Source: Alectoria sarmentosa (Eukaryota; Ascomycota; Lecanoromycetes; Lecanorales; Parmeliaceae). From it: a DNA stretch of 64,000 bases. Shown here piece after piece: positions 34,001 to 43,681 of the stretch. Numbering within the stretch: the stretch's first letter is position 1; the number at the start of each line of letters is the position of its first letter. Location of the stretch: assembly GCA_009733775.1 (NCBI GenBank), contig WOGZ01000188.1, forward strand, positions 1 to 64,000. Reading direction: 5' to 3'. The notes below the pieces were generated by a model. That model did no database searches. It worked only from the letters and a program-made list of their open reading frames with translations, and was not told the origin of the DNA. A program made the translations under genes and the position numbers.

Positions 34001-34763
34001 GTGCATCATCGATCTCAGGAGTGGGTGGCCGCTTGAAGAAATCATCTTCATCATATTTGTGTCCGTTTTTACGACCTCCCCAACCAGTGCGATAGCGATT
34101 TTCCTTCGTGCCATGCCCATTCGCTGAAGCGGAGTGATTCTCGTAGTACTTATGGCCATCGTTCCTTCGATGTCTGCCATGTTTCTCTCGGCTATAAGAC
34201 CTTGATCGCGATCGGAATCTATCCTTTCCCCTTCTGCTCCGGCCACTGTCCACGTCGTCTGGGCTGCGGCTTCTTTTCCTATTATTTGCACCGCTTATCG
34301 GTTTTGTGCCTTTCCCAGCCAGGCCTTCAAGCATCGCGAATGTATCATCGAGAGCGCTAGTCTGTCGTCCATCCTTGGCTCCCAGCTCTAACGGCTCATC
34401 CTCCCACTGCTGTGCCCTATCTGGCACTGATAATCCCTTAAATATCCTGGTCTTCTTCTCCACATCAAGAAGACTCTGACCATCTCCGTGGACCTGTGTT
34501 CCTGTAGATTCTCCATTCACCTTCCCCTTGTGTTTGGGATGCATTGTGAGGATGAGCCGATCTACACTCTCTACCAGACTCGGGGGAAAGTCTGCTCCCA
34601 CCTCCTCCATCTTGGCTTGGAACTTGGGCAGTGACTGACATTGTGAATGCTGTGCTATCACAAATTCAGCCAGAGTCTTGTCATTGATGCCTAAATGATT
34701 CTGGAGCTCGGACGTCACTTTCGACACCAGTGAGAGCAGTTCTAAAGAGGCAAGGTCGTCCAT
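31056..34763 (-). CDS. prp22: Pre-mRNA splicing DEAH-box ATP-dependent RNA helicase Prp22 (DHX8)
   Basis: A single intronless frame of 1235 residues. Prp22 releases spliced mRNA from the spliceosome and proofreads exon ligation. The order is: an N-terminal helical region; an Arg/Ser-rich stretch (about 160-200); an S1 RNA-binding domain (KVYNGTVSGTKPFGAFVSL to RIGLSMKEV, about 259-335); an acidic linker; and the helicase core. Walker A is GDTGSGKTT (595-603), DEAH is at 692-695, SAT at 724-726, motif V is TNIAETSIT (about 846-854) and motif VI QRAGRAGR (893-900). The HA2 and OB-fold regions follow (FHDPHGDHLTLLNVYNGW; YLHPSSAMF). The tail is Gly-rich. Length and the S1 domain separate it from Prp2, Prp16 and Prp43. 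An AT-rich block begins about 150 bp upstream of its start. Confidence 0.97.
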   Translation of the reverse strand: MDDLASLELLSLVSKVTSELQNHLGINDKTLAEFVIAQHSQCQSLPKFQAKMEEVGADFPPSLVESVDRLILTMHPKHKGKVNGESTGTQVHGDGQSLLDVEKKTRIFKGLSVPDRAQQWEDEPLELGAKDGRQTSALDDTFAMLEGLAGKGTKPISGANNRKRSRSPDDVDSGRSRRGKDRFRSRSRSYSREKHGRHRRNDGHKYYENHSASANGHGTKENRYRTGWGGRKNGHKYDEDDFFKRPPTPEIDDAPKIFKVYNGTVSGTKPFGAFVSLQGMRGKADGLVHVSAMQEGARVNDPSDLLSQGQSVKVKVVSIEPGPKGPRIGLSMKEVDQVTGRDLVPQKRLASGANMERLDGTGPEANDNNRYGSLTSDVPVIEGELNGKRMRQKKRMTSPERWEIKQLIASGAISALDYPDIDEEYNATLAGEGDFEEEEDVDIEVREEEPPFLAGQTKQSLELSPIRVVKAPDGSMNRAAMAGTSLAKERRDLRQQEAQDKAAEQASQVDLNAQWQDPMMAPDQRKFASDLRNPQAHNTPDALPEWKRVTQSKDQSLGKRSSLSIKQQREGLPVYKFRKQLLDAVNGNQLMIVVGDTGSGKTTQLTQYLAEGGFANHGMIGCTQPRRVAAMSVAKRVAEEVGCKLGQEVGYTIRFEDCTSPETKIKYMTDGMLQREVLMDPNLRKYSVIMLDEAHERTIATDVLFGLLKKTLKRRPDLKVIVTSATLDADKFSEYFNKCPIFTIPGRTYPVEVMYSREPESDYLDAALVTVMQIHLTEPPGDILLFLTGQEEIDTSCEILFERMKALGPSVPELLILPVYSALPSEMQSKIFEPAPPGSRKVVIATNIAETSITIDGIYYVIDPGFVKQNAYDPKLGMDSLVVTPISQAQAKQRAGRAGRTGPGKAFRLYTEAAFQSEMLPTSIPEIQRQNLSTTILMLKAMGINDLLHFDFMDPPPTNTMLTALEELYALSALDDEGLLTRLGRKMADFPMEPTLAKTLIFSTDLGCSDEVLSIVAMLSVQVFYRPKEKQQQADQRKQKFHDPHGDHLTLLNVYNGWKGSKFSNPWCFENFIQARSMRRAQDVRQQLVSIMERYKHQIVSCGRNTMKVRQALCSGFFRNAARKDPQEGYKTLIEGTVVYLHPSSAMFGKPSEHVIFHTLVLTTKEYMHCTTAIEPKWLVEAAPTFFKVAATDRLSKRKKAERIQPLHNRFAGEDDWRLSAQKRQGRGGGGGTWG

Positions 34764-36029
34764 GATTGGAGACTTTCAACAACGATGCGCTCTTAGACAT
34801 CGGGGAAAGAACAAAACACTGCTTATTTGAGATCGATTGCGGCAACTAGTGTAAGCGGGCGTCTGGCGCTAGTGTCGCGGAATCACAACGTCTATCTACT
34901 ACCTTAGTTAAGGGCTATAAGATTCAAAAACAGTATTAATATTATATTTATCTATAAAATTGTCTTTAAACGATTGTTAAATAAAGCATTATATAATTAA
35001 ATTATGTAAATAATATTTTAAATTTAAATTAATTATATTTATATTATAATAATAAATAATTTTTTTATAAATATTTATTTTAATAAAAATATTAAATATT
35101 ATTTTAATATCGTTTTTTATAAAAATTATCGTAATATTATAAAGTTAATAATTTAAATACTCGAAAATATTAAATATTAAAAAGTATTATTGTTTTTTAA
35201 AAAGTAATTATAAAAATGAATAATTTGAACGTTGATTTTTTAAAAGTAATTTATATATATACGTTTATTATAATATAATTATTGAAAAAATAAAAAATAT
35301 TAAAATTTATCGATTATAAAATTATTAAATATATATTTAATATTAAATAATTATTATAATTATTTATTAAAATTACGATACGTTAAATTTTTATTATTTA
35401 ATTAATTTTAATCGTCGCTAATCGACTTAATATCGCATATATTTACGAAATAAATATAAAAATTCTTTATTACATTTTATATATATATTATAAATATATA
35501 ATTTAAATTTTATTTTGCAATATTAATTTAAATTTAAATTATTTAATAACGTTTTAAGTTATTATTATAAATAAATAAATACGTTTTTAAATCGTTTATT
35601 TAAACTTTATATTTAAAATTATATATAAAATTATTATTTTATAACTTGTTATTTTTAAATTAAATATAAAATAACTTAATCGTTAAAAAAAGCGTATTTT
35701 ATTATTATTAATAAAGTTAAAAATCGTGAAATTTCGTTAAAACGATTTTTTTAAAATATATTATATAATTATAAAATTAATTAAAAATCTTTAATTTTTT
35801 ACTTTTTTTTACACTTAAAATATAATTTACGTAATATTTCTTTTTACATTTTTTATATTACAATAATTTTTCGATTTAAATATTATAAAAATTTAATATT
35901 AATTAAATTTTAAATAAAATTACGATTAAAACAAGTTAATTAAAATTTATAATAAATAAAGTAAAGTTATAAAAGTAATTATATAATTATTTAAATTAAT
36001 TTAAAACTTAAAATTGTGTAAATGTATAT

Positions 36030-36182
36030 AATAAAAATAATAAAAATAAGAAAAAATAATTATATAAAAGAAAAAGAGATTTATATATTAATTATAATAA
36101 TTACGCTAAATTTAATAAAGTATAATAAATGCTAAAATATTAAAAAACGTTAAAGAAATATTTTATAAAATACGCTCGTAAT
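36030..36182 (-). repeat. Possible solo LTR related to the copy A/B/C gypsy family
   Basis: The stretch ends TATAAAATACGCTCGTAATA, nearly identical to the end of the LTR at 42234-42437. It is preceded by a diverged match to the LTR middle (TTACGCTAAATTTAATAAAG; the LTR has TCACGCTAAGCTCAATCGAA). The left boundary is uncertain and no internal element follows. Confidence 0.45.
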
Positions 36183-36364
36183 AGTAATTATTAAATAAAA
36201 GTATATAAAACGTAAAAGTTAAATTTAAATATATAAATTTAAATAAATTTAAAGTAATAAATAATATAAATACGCTTATACGCTTAAAAATATATATATA
36301 TTATATTTAATAAAAAAATTTTAAAAATATATTATAATTTTTTTATAATTATTAATTTTTTTTT

Positions 36365-36480
36365 AAAATATTAAATATTAAAAATTAAATATTAAATTTT
36401 AAATATTAAATTTTAAATTTTAAATTTTAAATTTTAAATTTTAAATCTTGAATCTTAAATTATAAATCTTAAATATTAAA
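36365..36480. repeat. AAATTTT heptamer tandem repeat and diverged flanks
   Basis: The core (about 36405-36446) is a run of perfect 7-bp units AAATTTT, flanked by degenerate TTAAAT/TCTTAAAT units. Confidence 0.8.
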
Positions 36481-37755
36481 TTAAATTAATTAAATTTTTC
36501 AATTTTTATTAATTTTTATAATTTTAATTAAAGTTATAATTTTTATTTATAAATATATTATATTTTATATATTTTAATTTATTTAATAATTAAATATTAT
36601 TATTATTAATTTATTTAATATAAAATAATAATTTATATGTTATTAATATATAATTTAATATTATCGTAATAATAATAATATATTTCGTAATATTTATTTT
36701 ATAATTTTATATAATTAAATTAAAATTAACGCGTTTTAATGTTATTTAAATTTTATAATTTATTTATAATTTATTTAATATATTATTTATTTTTATTTTT
36801 ATTTATAAGAAAATATAATATATATTAATTAATTATAATAACGCATTTTATAATAAAAATATAATAAATTAATTTTGAAAAAAGAAATGAAATTTTTTAA
36901 ATATGTAAAATATATTTATTTATATTTATTAAATATTTTAAAATACGAAATTATTGCGATTTTTTTTAAATAATATTTATTATATTATATTTAAAAATAG
37001 CGATATTATAGCGTATACTTTATAAAAAACGTATATTATTATTTAATTTAATATTATTTAATAAACTTTAATTTTTTAATATAATATATATATATAAATT
37101 AATTAAAAAAATTAATTATTATAATTACGATATTTAAAAAAGTGTTTTTTTAAATTAAATTAAAAATATAAATAAATATTTTGAAAAAAAATAACGAAAA
37201 TTATTTAAATAAATTATTAATTAAGCGATTACTTTTTTTCTTTTATAAAAACTTATTTACATTATTTTTCAAAAATCTTTTTAACGAAATTAAATTATTA
37301 TTAAAAATTATACGTAAAATTGATAATAATGTTTAAACGTAATTTAAGTAAAATTTCAACTAAGAGATTTTAAATATAAATGTATATATATAAAAGTAAA
37401 AGATTGAATTACGATTTAATATATTAATATAAAATCAAGTTATAAAACTAATTTAAATCGATAATAATAAATTATAATATCGAATTAAGATTTAAATTTA
37501 TAATAATTATTAATATTTTTTTTCTCGTATAAAATTCGTATTTTATTATTAATTATTTTTGATTTTATTTATTAACAATTATATTATAAAACGAAAACGT
37601 TATCGTTTTTTCAAAAAATAATAACAATTTATCAAAAATTAAAGTTTAATAATATTTAATAAAATCGTATAAATAATATTTTATTTAAGTTAATTAAATT
37701 TAATCGTCTTTAATAAATTAAATATAATTTTTCTTTTTTGTAAATTTAATAAAAG

Positions 37756-37757
<2 letters not shown>

Positions 37758-37790
<33 letters not shown>
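37758..37790. repeat. (TTA)n microsatellite
   Basis: About ten uninterrupted TTA triplets inside the AT-rich block. Confidence 0.85.
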
Positions 37791-37791
<1 letters not shown>

Positions 37792-38123
37792 TTTTTATTT
37801 AAAAAATTTTCTTATTTATATTTAATTTACTTTTCAAAAATAACGTTAATTTTTTACGATTAATTATTAAAATTTAAAACTTTTAATTAAAAAACGAATA
37901 TTATTTTTATTTTTATTATTTAATTAAAGAATCAAAAACACAATTATTAAAGTTATTGACGCTATTAAGCGAAGAAATTTACCTTTAAGTGACACGAGTA
38001 ATAGCAAATACTTAACTAATAAAAAGCGATATCACTTTTTTTAAAGAAGGGCCAAGAAAATTAAGAGACTTGATCGTGCTAGAATACGGGTTCCCGAGGT
38101 CACCTCCTGTCTGAATAGTCGAG

Positions 38124-38804
38124 ATGACCATGGCAACCAGACACGAAGTAGGTGTACAAGAATCGTATCGAGATCCAGCGGCAGTGGTTTCAGACGCAAT
38201 CAATGATAGCAAAAAGCATCTGCTTTTAGCCGCCAGTGGCTCTGTTGCCACCATCAAACTACCCATGATCATATCCTCATTTGAAAACCACCCGAATCTC
38301 TCGATTCGAGTCATCGTCACCAAGGCGGCAACTAAATTTCTTGCTGGTCAGTCTCCTGAGCAGCCTACTATTCCTTCCTTGGCCTTACTCCCCAACGTGG
38401 ATGCCGTTTATCTCGACGAAGAGGAGTGGATCGACCCGTGGACAAGGCATTCGAAGATATTACATATCGAGCTTCGCCGTTGGGCTCACCTCCTCGCAAT
38501 TGTCCCAATGTCTGCGAATCTTTTGGCAAAGGTTACAGGGGGTCTCTGCGACGACCTCCTAACCACTGTAATTCGCGCTTGGGACGTAAAGCGTGCAATT
38601 ATTGCAGCGCCAGCGATGAATCAGATGATGTGGCAAAACCCTATCACCGCAAAGCAAGTAGCGATACTTGCTGAGGAATGGGACTGGTTTGAAATATTAT
38701 CGCCACAGGTGAAACAGTTAGCATGTGGTGACGTCGGACAGGGAGCAATGTGCGATTGGCACGAGATTGTCGCAGTGATTGAGGAACGACTAGCAAGCAC
38801 TTAG
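38124..38804 (+). CDS. PPCDC: Phosphopantothenoylcysteine decarboxylase
   Basis: An intronless frame of 226 residues. The FMN enzyme decarboxylates 4'-phosphopantothenoylcysteine in coenzyme A synthesis (family of CoaC and plant HAL3). Visible landmarks are the flavin-binding start KHLLLAASGSVATIK (31-45), the active-site histidine H114 in LHIELRRWAH, the substrate motif APAMNQMMW (162-170; usually PXMNXXMW) and the catalytic cysteine C201 in ACGDVGQGAM. Length fits a stand-alone PPCDC, without the acidic tail of yeast Hal3/Vhs3. The gene is intact although it sits between two RIP-degraded blocks, with AT-rich sequence ending about 140 bp upstream. The ATG at 38124 is chosen; a second ATG two codons later is equally possible. 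Confidence 0.95.
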   Translation: MTMATRHEVGVQESYRDPAAVVSDAINDSKKHLLLAASGSVATIKLPMIISSFENHPNLSIRVIVTKAATKFLAGQSPEQPTIPSLALLPNVDAVYLDEEEWIDPWTRHSKILHIELRRWAHLLAIVPMSANLLAKVTGGLCDDLLTTVIRAWDVKRAIIAAPAMNQMMWQNPITAKQVAILAEEWDWFEILSPQVKQLACGDVGQGAMCDWHEIVAVIEERLAST

Positions 38805-39965
38805 TTCGTAACCCGACAAGGCGGCAGCTGCACAGCGGAGAACCGTGGGAGGAAAGGGGTTTCATGCGAGGGGAGGATCGTTGCCATTTAATACACGAGG
38901 CTTTTTCCACTCAATAGCTACGCTCCCAATCTACGCTGGAGATTGCGGTAATACGCTTCAGCCCTGTCTCAACTTCCTGTAGCCTGCCTGTGACATTCCA
39001 CTTCGCAGGACATAACCACACTGATAACAGGCGGCCTTGACTCGGTTTGTATGATCCAATTTACAACCACCGAGACCTCGAAGAATGATCCTATAGTAAG
39101 GTAGACCATGTATATTCTACAAGTGTGGTTGCTGTAGGGTGTATCTGCGAACACCCCTCTCACTTTGGATATCCAATTCCTCCTTGTCACCGCAGGGGTC
39201 AGTAAGGCCAGTCGAAGTCTTTGGCCCTAGCTTCAATGCTTCCAAGATGGCTTTGCGGAGGGAAGAGAAATCCTCACTCAAATACAAGTGGTGATTGCTC
39301 TGCCGACAACAATGCCGTTGGTGCCGTGCCTGACCGTCATACGTGCACTCCATGATCACAGGTCACGCGTACCGTGACCGTGAAAGTCCTCAAGCTTTCC
39401 GATTCGACTTAGGAACCTCTTTCCCCTACACTGCTGCAGTTCGTGAGACCAGAGATTGAGTCGACAGACGGTAAAGTATCGAAAGATTTCAGAAAGAGAT
39501 TAGCGAGTGCGTTCTCTTTACCAGTCATTGCTTCCATCGCCTCCTAGTGAGCAATCTAAGCCTCGAGTGAGTCGACGTCTTTCCCGCTTTGACCATCATT
39601 GGCTTCGTCGTCCTTGTCGTACTCCATCTCCAGTTGCTCTTGTAGCCGAGATATCAGTTCATCAATTAATGAGCACCAGGCTATCGAAACTCGCCTGGTG
39701 AGCGTGCTCGTGGATGCTGAAATCCGGATAGAGAAAAGCATAGAAGTAGTTCAGTTTCATACTCAAGAATCCAGGGAGGACGGTCCTCCAGGAATGGACA
39801 AGTAGAATAGATTTTGAAGAAGTGTGCGATTGCTAATCATCTTCAAGAAACTTTAGGGCCCCTTCTGCAATCAAAGGCTAGCATTACGCGTATACCCCCT
39901 GTCTATTAGGCGCATACCCCCATATCGGTTAAACATATACCCCTCCACATTCGGTTAGCGGCTGT
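38805..39965. other. Gene-like composition without a confirmed gene
   Basis: Over 1.1 kb of GC-balanced sequence downstream of PPCDC. Two minus-strand open frames stand out. One is 39117-39353 (81 codons counted from an upstream GTG, five cysteines, segment SEDFSSLRKAILEALKLG). The other is 39556-39741 (61 codons, segment LIDELISRLQEQLEMEYDKD, ending DSLEA). Neither is recognised, and neither has clear splice partners. They may be remnants of a minus-strand gene cut by the AT-rich block that starts at about 39966. Confidence that either is a functional gene is low. Confidence 0.35.
39892..39957. repeat. Three spaced ATACCCC motifs at the edge of the AT-rich block
   Basis: ATACCCC occurs at 39892, 39914 and 39937 (spacing 22 and 23 bp), with CGGTTA at 39926 and 39952. 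The array ends about 10 bp before composition switches to RIP-like AT-rich DNA. Confidence 0.7.
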
Positions 39966-41264
39966 TAAAACGTTAATTAAATTAAATATAAACTTCGCAT
40001 ATAATCGAAATAAGATCGAAAATCTTTAAAATCTCGTACTTTATAAAATACTTTTTATATATTAAATAAACGTTAATTTCGATGTATTTTTTTTACGTAT
40101 ATAATAATATATAAATTTTTAAAATTCATTATCGTTAAAAGTCTTAAAAAAACATTTTAAAAAAATGAAATAATTAAAAAAGCGTAAATTCGTTATAATC
40201 GCGATAAAATAAAATATATATATAAATTATATAATAATAATTACGACGATAAAATAAAATATAAAAATTTACGATTATATAAAAGCGATAATAAAATATT
40301 GCGATAATGATATATATATATTTAAAATTATAAAATTATATATAACTTTTTTTAATTATAAAAATTTAGTTATTAAATAATTAATAAATAATATATATTT
40401 AAATATAATAAATAATGTATATTTAAATACAATAAATTAAAATTTATTAAAATTTAATTTTTATTTATTAATATATATAAATAATTATATAAATAAATAA
40501 AAAATATTATTTAATTATTTAAAATAATTTAATATTTTTAATTTATAAAATATATATATATATATATTTTATTATTATATTATTATTATCGAGAGTTTTC
40601 GCGATTATTTTCGCGAAAAGTTTATTTAATCGAATTAACGTTTTTATAAATAGTAATTTAATTTAATAAATATACGTTTAATATATATAAAAGTATACGT
40701 TTAACGAATAAAAAATATACGTATAATAATAATTCTTAATATATATTTAAAGCGCGAGCTTTTTAATAATTAAAAGATTTTTATAATAAAAACTATTAAA
40801 GTCTTTATTTAAATTTTAAATATTTAATATTTAAAAGATTTAATATTATTATTACGTTACGCAATAAAATAAAATACTTTAATAAAATAATAAAATAAAA
40901 TGAAGTTGAGATGAAACTTTAAAGTAAAAAAGTTTATATTAATTATATAAAACGTTTTCTTTTTTCAAAAATAATATTATTTATTTTTTAAATATTATAT
41001 ATAATAATAAATATTAAAATAAAATTATTATTTTATTAAATTATTATAAACACACTGTTTTATATTATTATCGTAAAAACTTCGTACGAAATATTTTTAA
41101 AAAGTTATTATTTTATCTTTATAAGCAAATTCGAATTTTTTTTTAAATTAGTTTTATAATTTTATATATCGCAATTTCTTTAACTTTTAAAATTATAATT
41201 AATTTTAAATTATTAAAATAATTATTTATAAAGAGAATAATATTAAAAAATAATGTGTTAATAA
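39966..41264. other. AT-rich RIP-like sequence, unassigned
   Basis: About 1.3 kb with no open frame. It holds a (TA)n run near 40550-40570 and a TTTTCGCGAAAA palindrome near 40608. I could not match it to the repeats to its right. Confidence 0.6.
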
Positions 41265-41269
41265 ATAAT

Positions 41270-41428
41270 TGTTATGATTTCAGCCTATCTTTTTAATAAG
41301 CGACTCGATTAAGTTTAACGTTTTAACATTGCCTACATATTCGACTTTATAGCATATATTTCTCTTTATAACTATTATTTCGTATATATTAAAATATAAA
41401 ACATTTAACATTATTTCGTTCTCTGACA
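41270..41428 (+). repeat. E1 first LTR, 159 bp
   Basis: It runs TGTTATGATT to CTCTGACA and is preceded by the ATAAT target duplication. It aligns end to end with 50050-50208. Confidence 0.88.
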
Positions 41429-41499
41429 TAATAATAATTATTCGACTTGAAATCTAATCATCTTTAAATCGTAACAAATCATATTAACAATGTTAACTC

Positions 41500-41518
41500 G
41501 CCCTGCGAAGGGCATTAT
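41500..41518 (+). other. Small GC hairpin in E1 interior
   Basis: GCCCT-GCGA-AGGGC forms a 5-bp stem with a GNRA-type loop in otherwise AT-rich sequence. The matching site in the second interior (near 49440) has lost it by C-to-T type changes. Confidence 0.45.
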
Positions 41519-42113
41519 GATGTTAATTAATAAAATACGAAAATAATATCATAAAAATGAATGTGAACCTGCGAAATAACAACGAAAATAATGAATTTAT
41601 TATATTAAATAATAAAATAATTACGATACGATCTCTTTATTAAGCAAATCGATTTAAATAAAATAAATTTATTATAATAATAATTAAATACGAATAACAT
41701 CAACATTCGATCTCACTTTCTTTATTTACGAGTTCTCGAAATAATAAAAAAAAAATTACGAAATTAATTTTATAATACAATAAGTGTATAATATATGAAT
41801 AAAAGATTAAAAAATTATATACTTAATAACGATTTTATAATATAAAGAATATATAAACACATAAATGAAAAATCGAATAATTAAAAAAATTTGTAATAAT
41901 TTATGAGATAAAAGATATAAAATATATAAAGAAAAATGAATTGCGATATTATGTAACAAAAATATCAAAAAGAAATAACAATAAAATTTATTATAGAAAA
42001 GAATTTGAAGATGCGCGTATATCGCTCAATTTATATCTTTAAATTCTTCGTCGAAAAGAATAAATGTGATAAGAAGTAATTATAAAAATATAACGATATA
42101 AAAAAGAGAATAA

Positions 42114-42233
42114 TATTATAATTTCAATTTACCTTTTCAATACGCGATTCGATTAAGTTTAACGCCTTAACATTGCTTACATATTCGACTTTATAACATA
42201 TATTTCTTTTTATAATTATTATTTCGTGTATAT
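42114..42233 (+). repeat. E1 middle LTR, left part (120 of 159 bp)
   Basis: It is interrupted by gypsy copy B. The remaining 39 bp are at 49326-49364, and the 5-bp duplication TATAT (42229-42233) / CATAT (49321-49325) flanks the insertion. Confidence 0.88.
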
Positions 42234-42437
42234 TATCAAAATTAATATAGAGTTATATTATATAAATATATTGAATAAGACAATTAAGTGAGAAGAAAGT
42301 ATATATATAAAAAAAAAACATTTATATGAAAACAAATGTCTTTGTCAAGTCACGCTAAGCTCAATCGAATAATGTTAAAAAAATGTGATGTTAAAGAGAA
42401 ATTAGCTTTATTAAGAATATAAAATACGCTCGTAATA
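42234..42437 (-). repeat. Copy B LTR (3' LTR in coding sense), 204 bp
   Basis: It aligns end to end with 49117-49320. Its ends read TATCAAAATT and CGTAATA, where the other LTR has TGTTAAAATT and TATAACA; the differences are mostly C/T and G/A transitions. Confidence 0.88.
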
Positions 42438-43408
42438 TTATTTCCTTTTTTCAAAAAGCGATGTCTTAGCGTTGTAAAGATCGAAAAAATGTGTTTATAA
42501 TTTATCTTATATCTTTAAAACATTTAATTAATAATTATTCTCAATTGAAGAAAATTAACGGCAACAACGATAGCAATATGTTATAAGAAATTCGTTTATA
42601 ACATCGTCGATGTTATGATGTTTTATCGTTTTAAACGTTCAAAAATGACGTGATTTAATAAAGAATTAACGTTATGATCGCCGTCGAAACATTTAAATGT
42701 TTAATGTTATTTGATATTTCATATTTTAAACGAAGAAAGAATCGTAGAAATCAAATAATATAATTGAACGAGGTTTTTCGAATCGAATCGAGCCGCAGAC
42801 GTTAAATCTTATTTGAAGTTCACATATGTTTTGATGATGCTTTGAGTAATCTTTCTTTATGAATTGTTATATATGTGATATCGAATAAGGTTAGCAATGA
42901 CGATAGCGAGGTTTTAAAATAACGTTAAAAGGTTTTGAAAAATGTTTATAATATGAATAACGGGGGTCGCGTGTTTATTTAAACCTTAAATCAACACGTC
43001 GTCGTCGTCGATATTGATTTGAAAAAATAACGTGAAGACGCACGCACAATAATCGAAAGTTGCATACAATCGTCGTCGTTTATTATAACAACGATAATTG
43101 TGAAAAAAAAAAAAGAAGAGAAAAAGTGAATAATGAGATTTTCTTATAAATTAATCGCTAGTTTAATCGAATAATGTTTAATTTTTTTATCTTGACTTAT
43201 TTGAATATCTTTTGTGAAAGTCTTTTATTACGTTTTTTATATTGTCGAATTTATCTTTGTTAATGTTGTATCAATTGAGATCTTTATCGACGTTTTCTCA
43301 TTTAACCTTGTATTTAAAATGATTTCATAGTTTTTTTGAATTTAATATATCTTCGATTATTTATTTCTTTTTATTTTTGACGATGATAATTTTAAAAAAT
43401 GAATTTTT

Positions 43409-43681
43409 TTAATTAAATAATGAATTGATAATGGCGAGATTTAAGAATTTAAAATAAAAAACGTTATAAATTTTTATGATCTTAAATAATTTCAATTTAT
43501 AAAAAAAATCGATAATGAATATGACTTTAAATGAGTCGAACATTTTATCGTTTAATTTCTTAAATGGTTTATTAATAACGATATTCTTGTTGTTAAGAAA
43601 AACGAGATTATTTTTCTTAAACGTCACATCTTTTTTATGACGATTAATTTGTTCGATCATCGCAAGTTGTATTTTGTTCAA
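43409..43681 (-). pseudogene. Gypsy pol 3' fragment (C-terminal to integrase)
   Basis: An open 90-codon remnant. Segments such as KKDVTFKKNNLVFLNNKNI, KPFKKLNDKMFDSFKVI and KIYNVFYF match the region downstream of gypsy integrases (usual form: GDKVWL...PSKKLD.K..GPFEV...IHNVFHVS) with A/T-biased substitutions. It belongs to copy B. Confidence 0.75.

Larger units (their letters stand above)
34916..37990. other. AT-rich RIP-like block, unassigned repeats
   Basis: About 3 kb of extremely AT-rich sequence between PRP22 and the PPCDC gene. Remaining cytosines are mostly in CpG. No long open frame is present. It holds a probable solo LTR, a heptamer array and a TTA microsatellite (listed separately). 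Short similar strings containing TCAAAAACA appear near both edges (34930 and 37930) but are too short to define an element. Confidence 0.7.

Noticed and set aside
11116..34763. Possible biosynthetic or defence gene cluster
   Set aside because: Neighbouring genes belong to unrelated housekeeping processes, with mixed orientation and no shared pathway or tailoring enzymes.
36405..36446. AAATTTT array as a telomere-like repeat
   Set aside because: The unit is not a telomeric type, the array is short and internal, and genes continue on both sides.
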